From Owenia fusiformis (Eukaryota > Annelida > Polychaeta > Sabellida > Oweniidae), in the NCBI GenBank assembly GCA_903813345.2, contig CAIIXF020000006.1, positions 12,344,348 to 12,408,347 on the forward strand: a stretch of DNA of 64,000 nt, written 5' to 3'. A program made the translations under genes and the position numbers. The notes under the pieces were generated by a model. That model was given only the letters and a program-made list of their open reading frames with translations, was not told the DNA's origin and made no database searches. Position 1 is the stretch's first letter; each line of letters opens with the position of its first letter. Of the stretch, positions 1-12,200 are shown one piece after another.

Positions 1-10
1 CTCTCGAGCA

Positions 11-55
11 ACCAATCAAACAAACAACCAACCAACCAAGCAAGCAAAACAACAA
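11..55. repeat. AACC/AAAC-type microsatellite
   Basis: A run of imperfect tetranucleotides (CAAA, CAAC, CAAG) opens the window. It is simple-sequence DNA with no coding content. Confidence 0.8.
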
Positions 56-789
56 TATTTTACTTTATTCCTACAATTTGCTCTACTTTTCATCTCACTT
101 TATCATCTCACTGTACAAAAACAAGGTGTGATTTTCACAAAATGTAATCGAGGTATGTGTTGAATTCTAACAACCGTGTCCGAAAATATTATTGCGAAAA
201 CCACTTGGTATCATACGGAATCGACTTGTTTATAGATCTTTGAATCCGCAGGAGTATCAATTGCTAAATTGTACACAGAGTGGGTCACATTTCTCGTTCT
301 TTACTTCAAGGTAAAATCAACATTGTAAATGATGGCACGATATTTATTTAACCTAGAAGCCTTTTAATGTTCGGCATACAAACCATATGGTTTTCATTAC
401 AGTTCCTTTGTACATAGCAGGTAGTAATTTTGCCCATATTTATGATAACAGCGCGTGAATTCATTATGATATATGCTAACGGAACTCTTAATTTCATTTC
501 CGTAGATATGCATTTCATTTCCGTATGACTTCTCTGTCCAGTTTTTTATAGTATAGCTAATACCTGAAATGTCAGGAGATCTATTAGCAAAGTGGCTCTA
601 AATACTAAATAGCAGTTTCTGAAGAATCTAAAATATTTAGACTTCATTTTGTCAATGTTAAATGACGTACCTTTCAAAATGCAAAATAGCGGGGCCTTAA
701 TCATAAAACCAATGCTAGTATCGTCCGTCAATACTTGGAATATCTCCAAAATGTATAAACAAAAATAAGTTTCGCATATATTCAGGGTA

Positions 790-845
790 TACTACACTAC
801 ACTACACTACACTACACTACACTACACTACACTATACTACACTAA
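790..845. repeat. (ACTAC)n pentanucleotide microsatellite
   Basis: About ten nearly perfect ACTAC units, with one interruption (ACTAT) near the right end. It looks young and probably length-polymorphic. Confidence 0.95.
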
Positions 846-2894
846 ACATGTCGTTTGTAACAATCCGAAGGAACAATCCTATAGAGATTACAATTTCAAG
901 GTTGAGGTTACCCCTTAGAACGATAATACAGTGGTCCATGTTATGACTCACTAAATGTCAACCTTCGTAACGCTACTCAGCCATGACGAGTAAAGATTAT
1001 GGGAGCAAAAGCTATATCTCATACAGCTGTAAGTTGCGTATATGTAGGTTATAAATCAGGGCGATAATTCAGATGACCTTCTGAATTAATTTCGAACCAT
1101 TTAGCTTGACGTTACTTAAGGAGGCAAATTAATGGTTTGACCGGATGAGGCATACATACTAATAAACTGATTCCTGAAATATGCAAATTGTGTCTCTGTT
1201 GTCCAATATCATTGTCACACTGTCTAGAAACACATCGATCTGACCAAGAGATGAGTATGAGTCTCCCCAGGTACATAAACTGATACTTGATGATACTACA
1301 CCATAACCTAATAATGTACATGCTGAACCTCATCAAAATTAAATTACTTGCTCATATATACAAAAAGTTTTAACCTCACTAGATCCGTTTCGTTTTTAAT
1401 CCATAATGAACAGTTGCTCAAAGTATAACGTTGAAGAAGTTAACAATTGCAATAACAATAATTCTATTGATGTGCAGAAGTTTGCAATGGTTGATACATC
1501 AAAATACGAAGTCGAAAATTGCATTTTCATAAGTACGCATTTTTAGCAAAAATGGATGGAGGCAGTTTTTATTTTCATGCGTTCCATTTTAGCGGCAAAG
1601 ACCGCTTTATGTTAAAGGTGTCCCTAGATTAGTGGTACAATGCCCCTATTCTCTATATTTTATTGTTGTTATGATATACATCTCAGTTTAAGGTGAAACC
1701 CACATCCACCGCTTTCCAACGATGCCTAAATATTCCATGTACCTCTAAGACTTCGAGGAACACTCTCTGGCCGCCTTTCAAGATATTGACCAGAATATAT
1801 CATCCTTTGTGATTTTTCTGATGAAAGAAATTTCGTCCAGTGTACTTTTTTACAATGGCGACTATTTCTCGAGAAGAAATCGATAGAATTCATGTTGATA
1901 TTCTTTCGGATAACACGGATAAGGCAACAAAACATCAGTAAATACCTTGTGAGTGAATAAAACAAATATTTTATTATATTTTAATTGAACATATACCTGC
2001 TGTGTACCTTTCACAAATTCAATATTCCCTACTAGCCAATTGAAGATTTACCTCAACAGAATGAAATATTTGTACCATATATTTGTTGTGCTAGATATTG
2101 ACAAACTGTCAATAGTTCCAGAGCAAGAACAATAAAACATTGTTTATATTTTTACGCTGAACTATATTAGCCATGAGAGATAAAGTAGACACTCAGAAGG
2201 GTAATACAGAATTATAATTATAGACTAAAAATATTTATGGGTGAATGGAATCATGTTCTTTGAAATGGGATTGCTTAATTACTATGATGTATTGAAAATG
2301 GATATGATACTGTTTCAGTCCAGTGCATTGCCTACGTAAAACATGGTCAATTACAAAATGAATGGATCCTTTCAATATGGGACACTTTATGTTGGACTTG
2401 TTCGCACCTGGTTACAAAATGATGGATATTCGGGACAACTTTTACTTACTACAAAATGCTTCTTATTGGCATACAGAAATAATATTATTAGACTCGTTAT
2501 AATCATATAATATTAAACAAATACTGGATGATCAGGAGCTGGATATGGCAAAATACCTATTCGAGAAATAATATTGGGCGAGGCGGCAGTTTTATTATGC
2601 ACCTCCCAATCAAAGTTAAGTGGAGTACTTACAGTTTAGTTGACATTATTTTGACATTTATTTATTTTTTCTTTCAAATCTCGGACGACTTCCGGCCAGT
2701 TTATCGCTACACTGGACGAAAATATTTGCCCCGGGAATTTATTTTTTATTTATTCGAGACGTTCTTGCAGAATTATATGTAAATTTTGAATGATAAGGGT
2801 AATTGTGATTGATTAAAGTACATTTTTTTCTTCTATTTTCCGCCAGTTTCAGATGTAAGCTTTAAGTAGTACTCCAGTTATTAAGAAATAAAAC
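846..2894. other. Intergenic DNA without recognisable gene
   Basis: AT-rich sequence with only short chance reading frames of up to 84 codons. None resembles a known family or has exon-like borders. No inverted repeats or tandem arrays were noticed here. Confidence 0.5.
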
Positions 2895-3443
2895 CATGGC
2901 GTAGAATAATGGAAATAGCGTCATGAATCCCGTGACAATGAATCTTGGATCCAAGTACGTCATTAATGGTCGAAAATCAAAATATTGACAAATTTATAAC
3001 CTAAAAGGCCGAAAGATTATGCGGCAAATATTGAAACGGGGGTTGTCAACATATTGTATTAGCTTTGATCTCTTAGAATCCGTTGAATCCTAAGCGATTG
3101 GAGTTGTTTAGATCACTTAACGAATGATATGAAATGATGAGGATTTGGGTTTTTTCAAAGTCTATAATGGCGGCCAATGGGGGATTTTAGCAAAATATCC
3201 CGAAAATTAAATCATTAAAAGGCCGAAAGATCTGTGGATGGATTTTGCTGTTTTATATATCAAAATGAACACTTCGTTGGGTCTAACAAGGATCCGTTGA
3301 ATCCTAAGAAAATAAATTATTTGCTAAAAAGTTATTAAGATTTTAAATTTTGATGAAGACTGCTCTCCATTGAAATCTTTGGACCATGAAATGTCGATTT
3401 ACGCGCATGCGTTGTGACGTTATTTCCATTATTCTACGCCATG
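2895..3443. mobile_element. Non-autonomous TIR element (MITE-like)
   Basis: The ends are inverted repeats of about 28 bp that begin CATGGCGTAGAATAATGGAA and match with one mismatch in the first 28 positions. The interior has no coding frame. It carries two diverged direct copies of a roughly 214-bp segment, recognisable by AAAGGCCGAAAGAT (about 3002 and 3216) and CCGTTGAATCCTAAG (about 3080 and 3294). No clear target duplication is visible, so the superfamily is unassigned. Confidence 0.6.
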
Positions 3444-3676
3444 TCTGAAGTGGGAATGTTGCAAAAACATTGAAAAAAATATCCGACCCTTTTTCTCGAA
3501 AGGGTCAGATATTAAAAGAATATCCGGCAGTTTTCAGAAAAGAGCAGAGTATTGCCAAATTACAAGGAACTAAGAAACAATCAGATTTGAGTATTTTAAT
3601 GAGGTGCATAATAAATATCATATACGAGACTGTTTAGATGTTATATTTAAGGACAAGTGCCAAAGGGAAAATACCA

Positions 3677-4183
3677 AAAGGTTCATGTGCAGTATGGCAA
3701 GTACAGCATTTTATTGCATGAAAAGATTATTCAACAAGGGGTCTAAAACTTCTTCAAAAGTAGAATGGTATTGAAAGTCTAGTTTTGAAGATATCAAATT
3801 TCGATGACCAAAATTATGCTGAAAACAATCCCTATGGGAAAATAACATCGGATATGTGGTTTTTAACTTTAACGGATTTCAATACGCATCCCCTTTTCAG
3901 AAATTGTTAATATAGTGTAGATGAAACTTTTGATATGTTTAAATTGAGAAAAACAAGATCCTCTTTTTAGAAAATGAGCTTAACAATTTTTTAAAAGTGC
4001 AAAGGTGGGGTCCTTATTCATAATTTTTCAGAGAGTTAGAATGACATTTCACTATCACGGGGACTTCACTTGAAAGAAAACATATTGTTTTAACAAAAAC
4101 CACTAAACTGATGGCCAGAAAGTACCCATGGTGAAAGATATTACCGTCTAAAATCACCTGCCATACTGCACATGGACCTTTGT
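3677..4183. repeat. Short inverted-repeat pair, probable old TIR element
   Basis: The segment near 3677-3705 (core CATGTGCAGTATGGCA) recurs as its reverse complement near 4155-4183, about 26 bp with few mismatches. The interior is non-coding. The pair lies just outside the mariner insertion and could mark an older element that the mariner interrupted. Evidence is limited to this one arm pair. Confidence 0.35.
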
Positions 4184-4240
4184 AATGGAATCTAGCAAAA
4201 AGCAAAAAGTGCACACCAGTCATAAGAAAAATAAACCCCA

Positions 4241-5332
4241 TACGAGGGGTGATCAATAAGTAATGGACGCTTTTTTACACGGATGCTTTTTATAGACCAA
4301 TACCTTCGATTTCCTTACCAGTGATACATCATTCAATTATCTATCAACTCTGAAGATTTGAAAACAAAACATATAATATATTTTGATATATCTTTATTTC
4401 CGTGAAGGAGGTATAGGTACCCCGGGACCGACATTTACGTCAAACATTCTGAAGTTATTTTAGCTTGTTTAACATGCAACGCAGTTGAATGCAGGCTGAA
4501 TTAAACAAACCATTATGGTCATGAATTACCCCATTTTGTTATGCCATAGTTGATTTTGAATATTTTATCATCACTATGTTGTATTCATGCCACATTCATT
4601 CTACGGGGCCCTCTACATAGGTTCCATCAAGTGCTACATGTACACAATTCCTCATCCTCTTAACTCAAGATTGTGAGACAAGGCTGAATCCATTCTCTGA
4701 CATGGTAGCAAGATGCAGTTGCACGGGTTGTTTTATTTCATCAATGTCAATAAACCTGCGTCCCTTCTCTATAGAAATAAGTCGTATAGGAATAAATAAG
4801 TCACATGTGGGCAGACCTGGACAAAATGGTGCATTGGCCAAGGGATCAATTTTTAGGTCCATGGATATTGTTTTCTGAACATTTTGAGATATGTGGGCAG
4901 GTGAATTGTCCATATGGAGTGGGGCGTTTCCTTCTCTCACCAACCCCTTCTTCCACAATGCTTCCTCAAATTGACCTGGAAACCCCAACCATACAACACT
5001 CTGACATCACATCACTTACTGTTTACGTATAACCAGTCAGCAAAATATTTCAAACAACACAACACTTGTTGCATATAAAAAAAGTTTAAATGTAACTGAA
5101 ATTTGCCAAACTGGCTAAAAACTGAATATGTGACGTAAATGTCGGTCCCGGGGTACCTGTACCTCCTTCACGGAAATAAGGATAGATCAATACGTATTTT
5201 ATATTTTGTCTTCAAATATTCAGAATTGATAGATAATTGAATGATGTATCACTGGTAGGAAAATCAAAGGGATTGGTCCATAAAAGGTATCTGTGTAAAA
5301 AAGCGTCCATTACTTATTGATCACCCCTCGTA
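4241..5332 (-). mobile_element. Mariner/Tc1-like DNA transposon, internally deleted, long TIRs
   Basis: The element starts TACGAGGGGTGATCAATAAG at 4241 and ends with the reverse complement at 5332. The inverted ends run about 205 bp each (4241-4447 and about 5125-5332), far longer than usual mariner TIRs of about 30 bp, with scattered mismatches. TA at both borders fits the TA target duplication of the superfamily. At about 1.09 kb it is shorter than an autonomous mariner plus these TIRs would need. The remaining interior holds only a C-terminal transposase fragment on the minus strand (4665-4988), so the copy is dead. It sits inside an older dispersed repeat related to the one at 38371-38600. 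Confidence 0.85.
4665..4988 (-). pseudogene. Mariner transposase, C-terminal fragment
   Basis: A 107-codon frame between the mariner TIRs. It contains LHMDNSPAHIS, matching the mariner HxDNAPAHTS block with the second catalytic Asp, then NAPFCPGLPTCDLF, matching the PPYSPDLAPCDFF block with the third catalytic Asp, then KGRRFIDIDEIKQPV, the usual KGRRF..xxEI tail. The spacing between the two Asp residues is 35, one more than the DD34D standard, and several consensus residues are substituted. The N-terminal DNA-binding domain and first catalytic Asp are absent. This is a decayed remnant, not a functional enzyme. Confidence 0.8.
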
Positions 5333-5693
5333 CATCCCAAAACCGCATGATCTAATGTGTACGTGCAAACAAACACTGTCTAATAACTCATCCCTACCAT
5401 TCAAGAACAAATATCACAATCCAAGACCAGGACACCAAGAGAATGGAATGATTCCATTCACAATAATTCTAAAGGCGTCATGTGAAGTTTGAAAAATATG
5501 ACAATCAATGATTTTTAATATTGTACATGACTTAAATTGTCATTGTACATGAAAAAGGTTTGAGACATTTTTCGAAAAGATAAATTCAAACCAAATTGGA
5601 TAAATCACATTTCCACAAACGGGCTTCAACACGTCATACAATGAGAACTACAAATTGAATCCAAACTTATGAACACGATAGGTTTTTATGAAA

Positions 5694-6101
5694 TTAGCTA
5701 CAACACGCCAAACCATCGACAAGGTACAGTGACAAAATATACAGTAGTATATGTGATGTAGGGTTTAAAAAATTAATCTTGGGAATACTTGAAAGATTTC
5801 ATGTTTAATTTCGTATGTATTCGTTTAGGAAGACATTTAACTTTCTTATAACGTTAAAAGATTTTCGAACAATCTATCCACGAAAATTGATCAATTGGAA
5901 AATGTTTGGTTTTCACATTTCCTTTGATCATTTTTTCCCCTGTTGCCTAAGAGTGTCGATTATTTTTATGAGACTATAATTCTCTATACTACACAATTTA
6001 GGACGGGTGGAGATTAATAAATATTTAATATATAAGTATTTATTGTAATCTAAAAAAACAGAAATGTGCGTTGTCAACTCGAATGTACGTTGTCCCTGTA
6101 A
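5694..6101 (+). repeat. Dispersed repeat, left member of an inverted pair
   Basis: This stretch reappears as a reverse complement at 15792-16229. Shared landmarks are ACCATCGACAAGGTACAGTG near the outer end, AACGTTAAAAGATTTTCGAA in the middle and CGAATGTACGTTGTCCC at the inner end. The copies differ by substitutions and small indels; the right copy has about 45 extra bp. No coding frame is conserved between them. The retrotransposon at 6421-15400 lies between the arms. Confidence 0.8.
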
Positions 6102-6605
6102 TTGAAATTCATGAGATATACGTAATATTAAACAATGTAATGATTTCATTTCAAAATTCATTAAGGTTTTTATGAGTAACAAGTGATCTTTAACGAACAT
6201 GTTCAAGTATCCTTTTTGCTTTTTCATTTTATGAAAGTATTGTTTGTGCCCATTTGGTGCTAGCTTCCAGCCCAAACTCCCATCCAGTGTCTCGGAATAG
6301 AATATGTTGAAGACTAGCACTGCTACGGAGTCTGTTTCCAGCCTGTTTGATTATTTGGCGTCTGTACCTTACGTTTTGTTAGTTACATTGATAGATAGAT
6401 CTACTGATCTATACTAGCTTATTGAATATTATTATTCAATGCTTTATTGTACTAAAAATCCCTTTCGGGTGAGTGTACAGCAAATAAACATGATAAAATA
6501 AAACTAAAACTATACATACAATTACAATAACATACAATGCAAATTTTACATGGCATATAATGACAATATAATGTGATTGACTGATCATTAGATATATACC
6601 AACAA

Positions 6606-9166
6606 CACGGTGACCAAGAGTTAACAGTGCAAATCGGCCCGGTCGTGTTTTTTTAAACTCTTTAGTCGTGTTTTTTTGAAAATTTGAGAGGTAGGTTGAT
6701 AAATTTGGTCATGAAATTGCTGTCACTTGACTTTATGTAAAAGTAAGTAATTTATATTGCTTTCCATACTATATATCTTAACTTCAGGTATTCGTAAACG
6801 TGTTATTTGCACGAATCGTATGCTATAGTCTTGTTATATCGGGAAATGAGCAATTCTGTCAGTGTTATACATATTTTTGCCTGAAAATCACTTGCCTGAC
6901 TTGTATTCAATGAATACATCGATTCATAAGGAAAGCATTCACAATATGTGCGAAAATCAAAAGTCAGAAGAGCTTAAATAAGTAGCAATTGACCGAATAA
7001 TATTTTTTAGATTAAACTCTTTAGACGTGTTGAAAAGACTGCGGTTAATGACGTTGACCTGTTAGTGAAACGTTCTAGACGTGTAGAAACATTGAGGTTT
7101 AACGATTTGGAAGTGGGAAACAGCACAATTAACATTATGTATTTCCCCAAAAATGATCACAATGTGGAAGAAGTTGTTGTCTGAGTGACACTATCTTAAT
7201 TATAAATGATTAACAATAATCAAATGTACGACATAATATGTCAAGATTGATCTATGGGATCACTACCGAATTTGATACTTAAATCAAAATGGTTAGAATC
7301 AGACACGCATGGTTAATGCAAGCGAGCTTTGCCTCGTCGCTCGTCATTTTGAAAATTTTACCAGTCATATTATTTTTTAATTGCCCTGTCGCTCATTAAC
7401 CTCTTGAATACCCAGAGTGACGGATATATCCGTCACAAATGAAATAAGACTGGTGCCCAGAGGGACGAGAAAATCCGTCACAAAATTTTTCACAAAAATT
7501 GCTCTCATTTGAACAATTTTCATCCAATTTACACAAAAATTGTTTTAAAACGTGTAGAAATTATCTGTGTCGTCCAATTTTACTAAGCTGAGCATCTAAA
7601 GTTGTATAGGTATGTAATAAAATGTCAAAAGGTGGCAAAAAATGAAAAATTCTCTGGTTTCATGCCAATTTTAGAATCTGGGATTCAAGAGGTTAAATGG
7701 CTCGTTGCTATTTTTGAATTTGCCTCAAAAACGTTTTAAAACGTCCCTATTGGCCTTAAACTCACTTTTCCCTGTCATGAACGTAAATAAATTTATTTAA
7801 AATGAGAGGAAATGTTTAGTTTGTGATGCACTACATGTAAATGCATATATATGATCACCTAATGTAAGGAATAACTCCACCTTATTAAAATCGTATGCTC
7901 AATATCAATATAATTAGGTTTGCCTCAGGATTTTTAACAATTTGATTCGATGTTATTCCCTAATTCGCCTCACACAATGCAATACAATTTCAACTTTAAT
8001 TTTCAAATTGCAATAGATAAAAAACGCTACATATACTGCTATCGTTCTATGAGTGATCTATGAACTGTACTGTAACATAGTTTTCTAGCGAATTAAATTA
8101 CAACATCTGTTGATCTTGTTAAATCATATATCTGTCTTTTTATTTATTCTTATTTATTCATATCTTGACTACAAATTACAATAAACGGGTGACACATAAT
8201 GTATATTCCCGTGTTTTATACTAATACATGAACAGATGGTGGGGATCTGCTTGTGTAATAATGCATACTATTTGTTTCTGGTTAATAGTGTGTGTCGCAC
8301 TAGGCCCGCAAATTATTATAAAACCAACATAAACTATAAATTATATTATTGATTAAGAAGATACTTTTTGAGTTTTAACTTCTAGCAGAAATACGAGATA
8401 GTAAGAATTTAGTTTTTCAATTTATTTTAGTACTAGATCGTGGATAGGGATGTCAATTCTGAACAGATCAGTCGGATGAACCTTCTCATAATGTTCAAGG
8501 AAAGTGTTCTTATGAGCGCTTTTGAAAGAGCACGCGTGGCACTTATTCCGAGGAACTGAAATTACAAAATATGTGAATAGTCATGTAGTACAAACACTTA
8601 TCTTCAAACAAAACATGGTCAATGTGAACAATATTACAAGACAATTCAAAGTCGTTAATTTTATCACGTCTAAAACGTTATCTTTACAATTCCAAAACGT
8701 TAACATGCTTATTATAAGACACGTCCATGACGTTATATTGTCCCTTCTCCATAGTTAACTCCACTTTCTACATTTACGGTCATTTATGGCAATTTTAAGA
8801 TAAATACAGTTAAAATATTTACACGATCTTTAGAGTAGTGAATATTATTCCACGTTGTTGAATGGATTGTCTGTTTAAACTTGATTAAATAACACTAAAT
8901 GCAAATTAAGTACATATTTCTGGCACTTTTGGTATATAATTGCGATTGATATGAAGTATGATGGATTTATCCCCAAAATAGATTCGTGGGTATGAAGAAG
9001 AACATCTTAGGTAGAAGTCAAGATATGTACGTTTGTAAAATATAGAATATTCTTACCATTTTGCTCCATTCTATCGAATGTCGCATCCCATGTTCTTACA
9101 AAACACGACTAAAGAGTTTAAAAAACACGACCGGGCCGATTTGCACTGTTAACTCTTGGTCACCGT
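6606..9166. mobile_element. 2.56-kb non-autonomous TIR transposon with 5-bp TSD
   Basis: The ends are inverted repeats of about 70 bp, beginning CACGGTGACCAAGAGTTAAC and nearly identical. They are flanked by a direct AACAA (6601-6605 and 9167-9171), so this is a clean insertion, here into the retrotransposon 3' UTR. No transposase is recognisable; the longest interior frame is 78 codons (8522-8758) and unlike anything known to me. A motif TTTAG(T/A)CGTG from the TIR recurs inside each end (7018, 7071, and in reverse near 8669), resembling subterminal transposase-binding repeats. It carries a nested TTAA MITE at 7396-7696. The superfamily is not assigned. Confidence 0.85.
7396..7696. mobile_element. 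piggyBac-like MITE (TTAA target)
   Basis: A 301-bp element bounded by TTAA on both sides (7396-7399, 7693-7696). The inverted ends TTAACCTCTTGAATACCCAG match the right end with one indel. TTAA duplication with ends starting CCTCTT is the pattern of piggyBac-type MITEs. Just inside the left end is a perfect 20-bp palindrome, GTGACGGATATATCCGTCAC (7417-7436), with a related half-site near 7461-7478. No coding content. It is nested in the 2.56-kb element. Confidence 0.85.
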
Positions 9167-9203
9167 GAACAACTACTATTAGCCTACACCTACATGTATA
9201 TAT

Positions 9204-12200
9204 TTATATTGATAATATAGTTGTTGATCTCTTTTCAATTATTTCATAAAGGTATTTTGCAAAGGTGATACACATGTTACCCTCAGCATTAAACATATAA
9301 TTAGCCTTTTCTTCGGTAGTCAATACAGTTAGATTTGGGCAAATCGAGTTAAACGTATCAAAGTATTCATATCTCATTTTTTCCAATTTTTGGCACTCAA
9401 AAATAAAATGAATTTCCGTACCAGTGGTGATTTTACATAATTTGCATTTTCTTTGATCTCTCGGAACTATTGGTCTTGTATACCTTCCTCGCTCTATTTC
9501 TAAATTGTGTGCACTTATTCTTAATCGCGTCATGGATTTCCTATGTTCGGCGTTCTTTATTAAATTCAAATATGGTTCTTTTCCCCATCGTTGTTTGATA
9601 TTATTCAAAAATTCTAATTTCCCTTTATTATCATTGACAGTTTTTTCCCAATATTTTATATATCTTTTTTCAAGGATTTTCTTAATATCAAGCGGTTTAC
9701 TTTTAATGTAATTTTTATCTTGTGGTTGAACATATGCCATTATTTTATCAATGTCATAGTACCATGATGGTTGATTATGAACTTTTGATAGTTCAATACT
9801 ATCTGCATATGCATTAATTAGTAATGAACTCGTTCCTTCATTTTCTATATGATCTAAGTATTTAACTTGTTGGTAAAATATATTGATAAACAGAGGGAAT
9901 CTACCTAACTCACCCATCGAAGCTAAATTACTCGTTTTTCTATGCACCCCTAATAGAAACTTCAAAAAAGATAGATGTAGTAATTCCGGTGGAAGTGACT
10001 TGTCATATTTCATTTCAAGGCCAAAATCTTTATTTTTCAGAAGATCTTTATTAGTTATTAGACCAGCACCCCAGATTTCACATCCATATAATAAAATTGG
10101 TTTTACTAATATGTCAAATAATTTCAGGCACAAAGTTAGGTTAATATCACCATGTGTAAGCATACTTATCAATTTGAATTTCACCTTTTCTGCTTTTTCT
10201 TTAATAAAGATTGCAGCTTGTTTCATCGATCCGTTGGCATGGAATTCCATACCCAAATAAGTATACTTTGATACGTTTTCAATTACCTGGTCCCCAATGT
10301 AGAATATATCATTACATCGTTTACCACTTTTATTAAACATTACAATTTTAGTTTTATCAGTATTGATATCTAAGTTCCATTGTTTACAATAATTGTTTAA
10401 TTTTTTCAATTTTATGTCCATATCAGTTTTATTTGCAGTAATTATGGCTAAATCATCTGCAAATAGCAGGCAACTTATTTTTTGTTTTTGTAATTTTAAG
10501 TCTGATTCAAGTGTTAATTCTTCAACAACATCATTGATGTAAATATTAAACATTAATGGACTGAGTGGGTCCCCCTGTTTAACCCCCCTCTCACATTTAA
10601 AGATATCAGTATGGTCACCGTTACTGTTAATTCTAACTGATGCCATTGAATTAGTATACATGTGTTTTACCATGTGATAAAAATGACCTCGAATTCCTGC
10701 TTGGAGAAGTTTGAGATACAGTCCCTTATGCCATATCGTGTCGAATGCTTTTCTTAGATCTACAAAGCAAATATACATTTTCTTTTTCTCAAAGTGTATA
10801 AATCTGTCAATTAGCGTACGAATAATAAACATATGGTCTGTGGTTCGTGACTTTTTCTTGAAGCCAATTTGGTTTTCCTGTAACATTTGATTTTCTTGAA
10901 CATAGTTATATAAACGATTATTCATTATTATGGAGAACAATTTTGACAAGCAGTCTGATATAAATAGTCCACGATAGTTTCCAGGATCACTTGAATTACC
11001 CTTCTTGAAAACAGTTATTATTGATGATACATTCCACTCTTTTGGGAAGAGTGTATTTGAAAACATAGTATTAAACATCTTTAAAATAATATTCCCTATC
11101 ACAGGGTATGATGTTTTTATCATTTCATAACTGACACCATTATGGCCAGTCGCCTTTTTATTTTTCAGGCCTTTCACTGCTTGCCAAAGCTCTTCATCCG
11201 TTATTTTATAATCTAAATTATCAAATGTTTTATCATTTTCCAAAGCCTTTATTTTCTCATCCCTAGTCGTGTCATTTGATTTATCTGTAAAAAGCTTGGA
11301 ATAGTGATCATACCAGCCCCGAGGTGATATATCATTTCCGTCACTACCCTTTTCATTATTTCTCATTTTGTCCAATAGTTCCCAATATTCTTTAGGGTCT
11401 GTTTCATACAGATTTTCTAACCTATTTAGCAGTTCTTTTTTATATTCTTTCTGTTTACCTTTACAACACTTTCTATAATGCTTTAAATATTTGAAGTAAT
11501 TGTGTCTAACACAGCTATCATTGGGATTTTTCGTCAGTATCTGACCAAGGGATTTAACTTTCTTTCTTAATTTAACACAGTCATTGTCATACCATTTATT
11601 TGATTTTATTTGTTTCCTCTTACCTGACATCTTCTTCTTTTTCAGTGTAAGTTTGGCTGCATTTATAAATATACTTTCAACTTGAGTATTTATAGAATCT
11701 ATGTTTAAATTATGTAAATTTTCAAGATCTTTCGTAATTTGGTTAATTAACCCAATATTAGTTTGACTTGTTAATGCATCTGCGAAATTTTTAGTTTGTG
11801 TTGGGTCCCATTTAAATTTACTAGCAGAAATCCGTTTGATAACTCTGTCATCACTACCACTAATTTCCTGCTTCAACTTTGTTACCTTATTTACCCTCAA
11901 AAGCAGTGATATCATGCAATGATCAGTCAAATCTGTCAGATATTCACTTATTCTAAAGTACATTATATTTTTGAGCATTTTCTGCTCAACTATACAGTAA
12001 TCAACTACACTACTTCCGTTCCATTTATGACAAGTGTAGTTGCCTTGCGAATCGCCTATAACTCTGCCATTAACAATTCTTAAGTTAGAGGCTTTACATA
12101 GTTCAATCAATTTTTTCCCATCAGCATCTATCTTATTATCACTGCTGGAACGCTCATGGATTGGTGTATCTATTTGGTACGGAATGTCATGAGGGATATA

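Noticed and set aside
2590-3616. TTATTATGCACCTC and its complement flanking the TIR element at 2895-3443
   Set aside because: Only 13-14 bp match; insufficient to call a larger nested element.
5928-6320. 130-codon minus-strand frame
   Set aside because: It overlaps the dispersed inverted repeat, and the other copy (15792-16229) does not preserve the frame.
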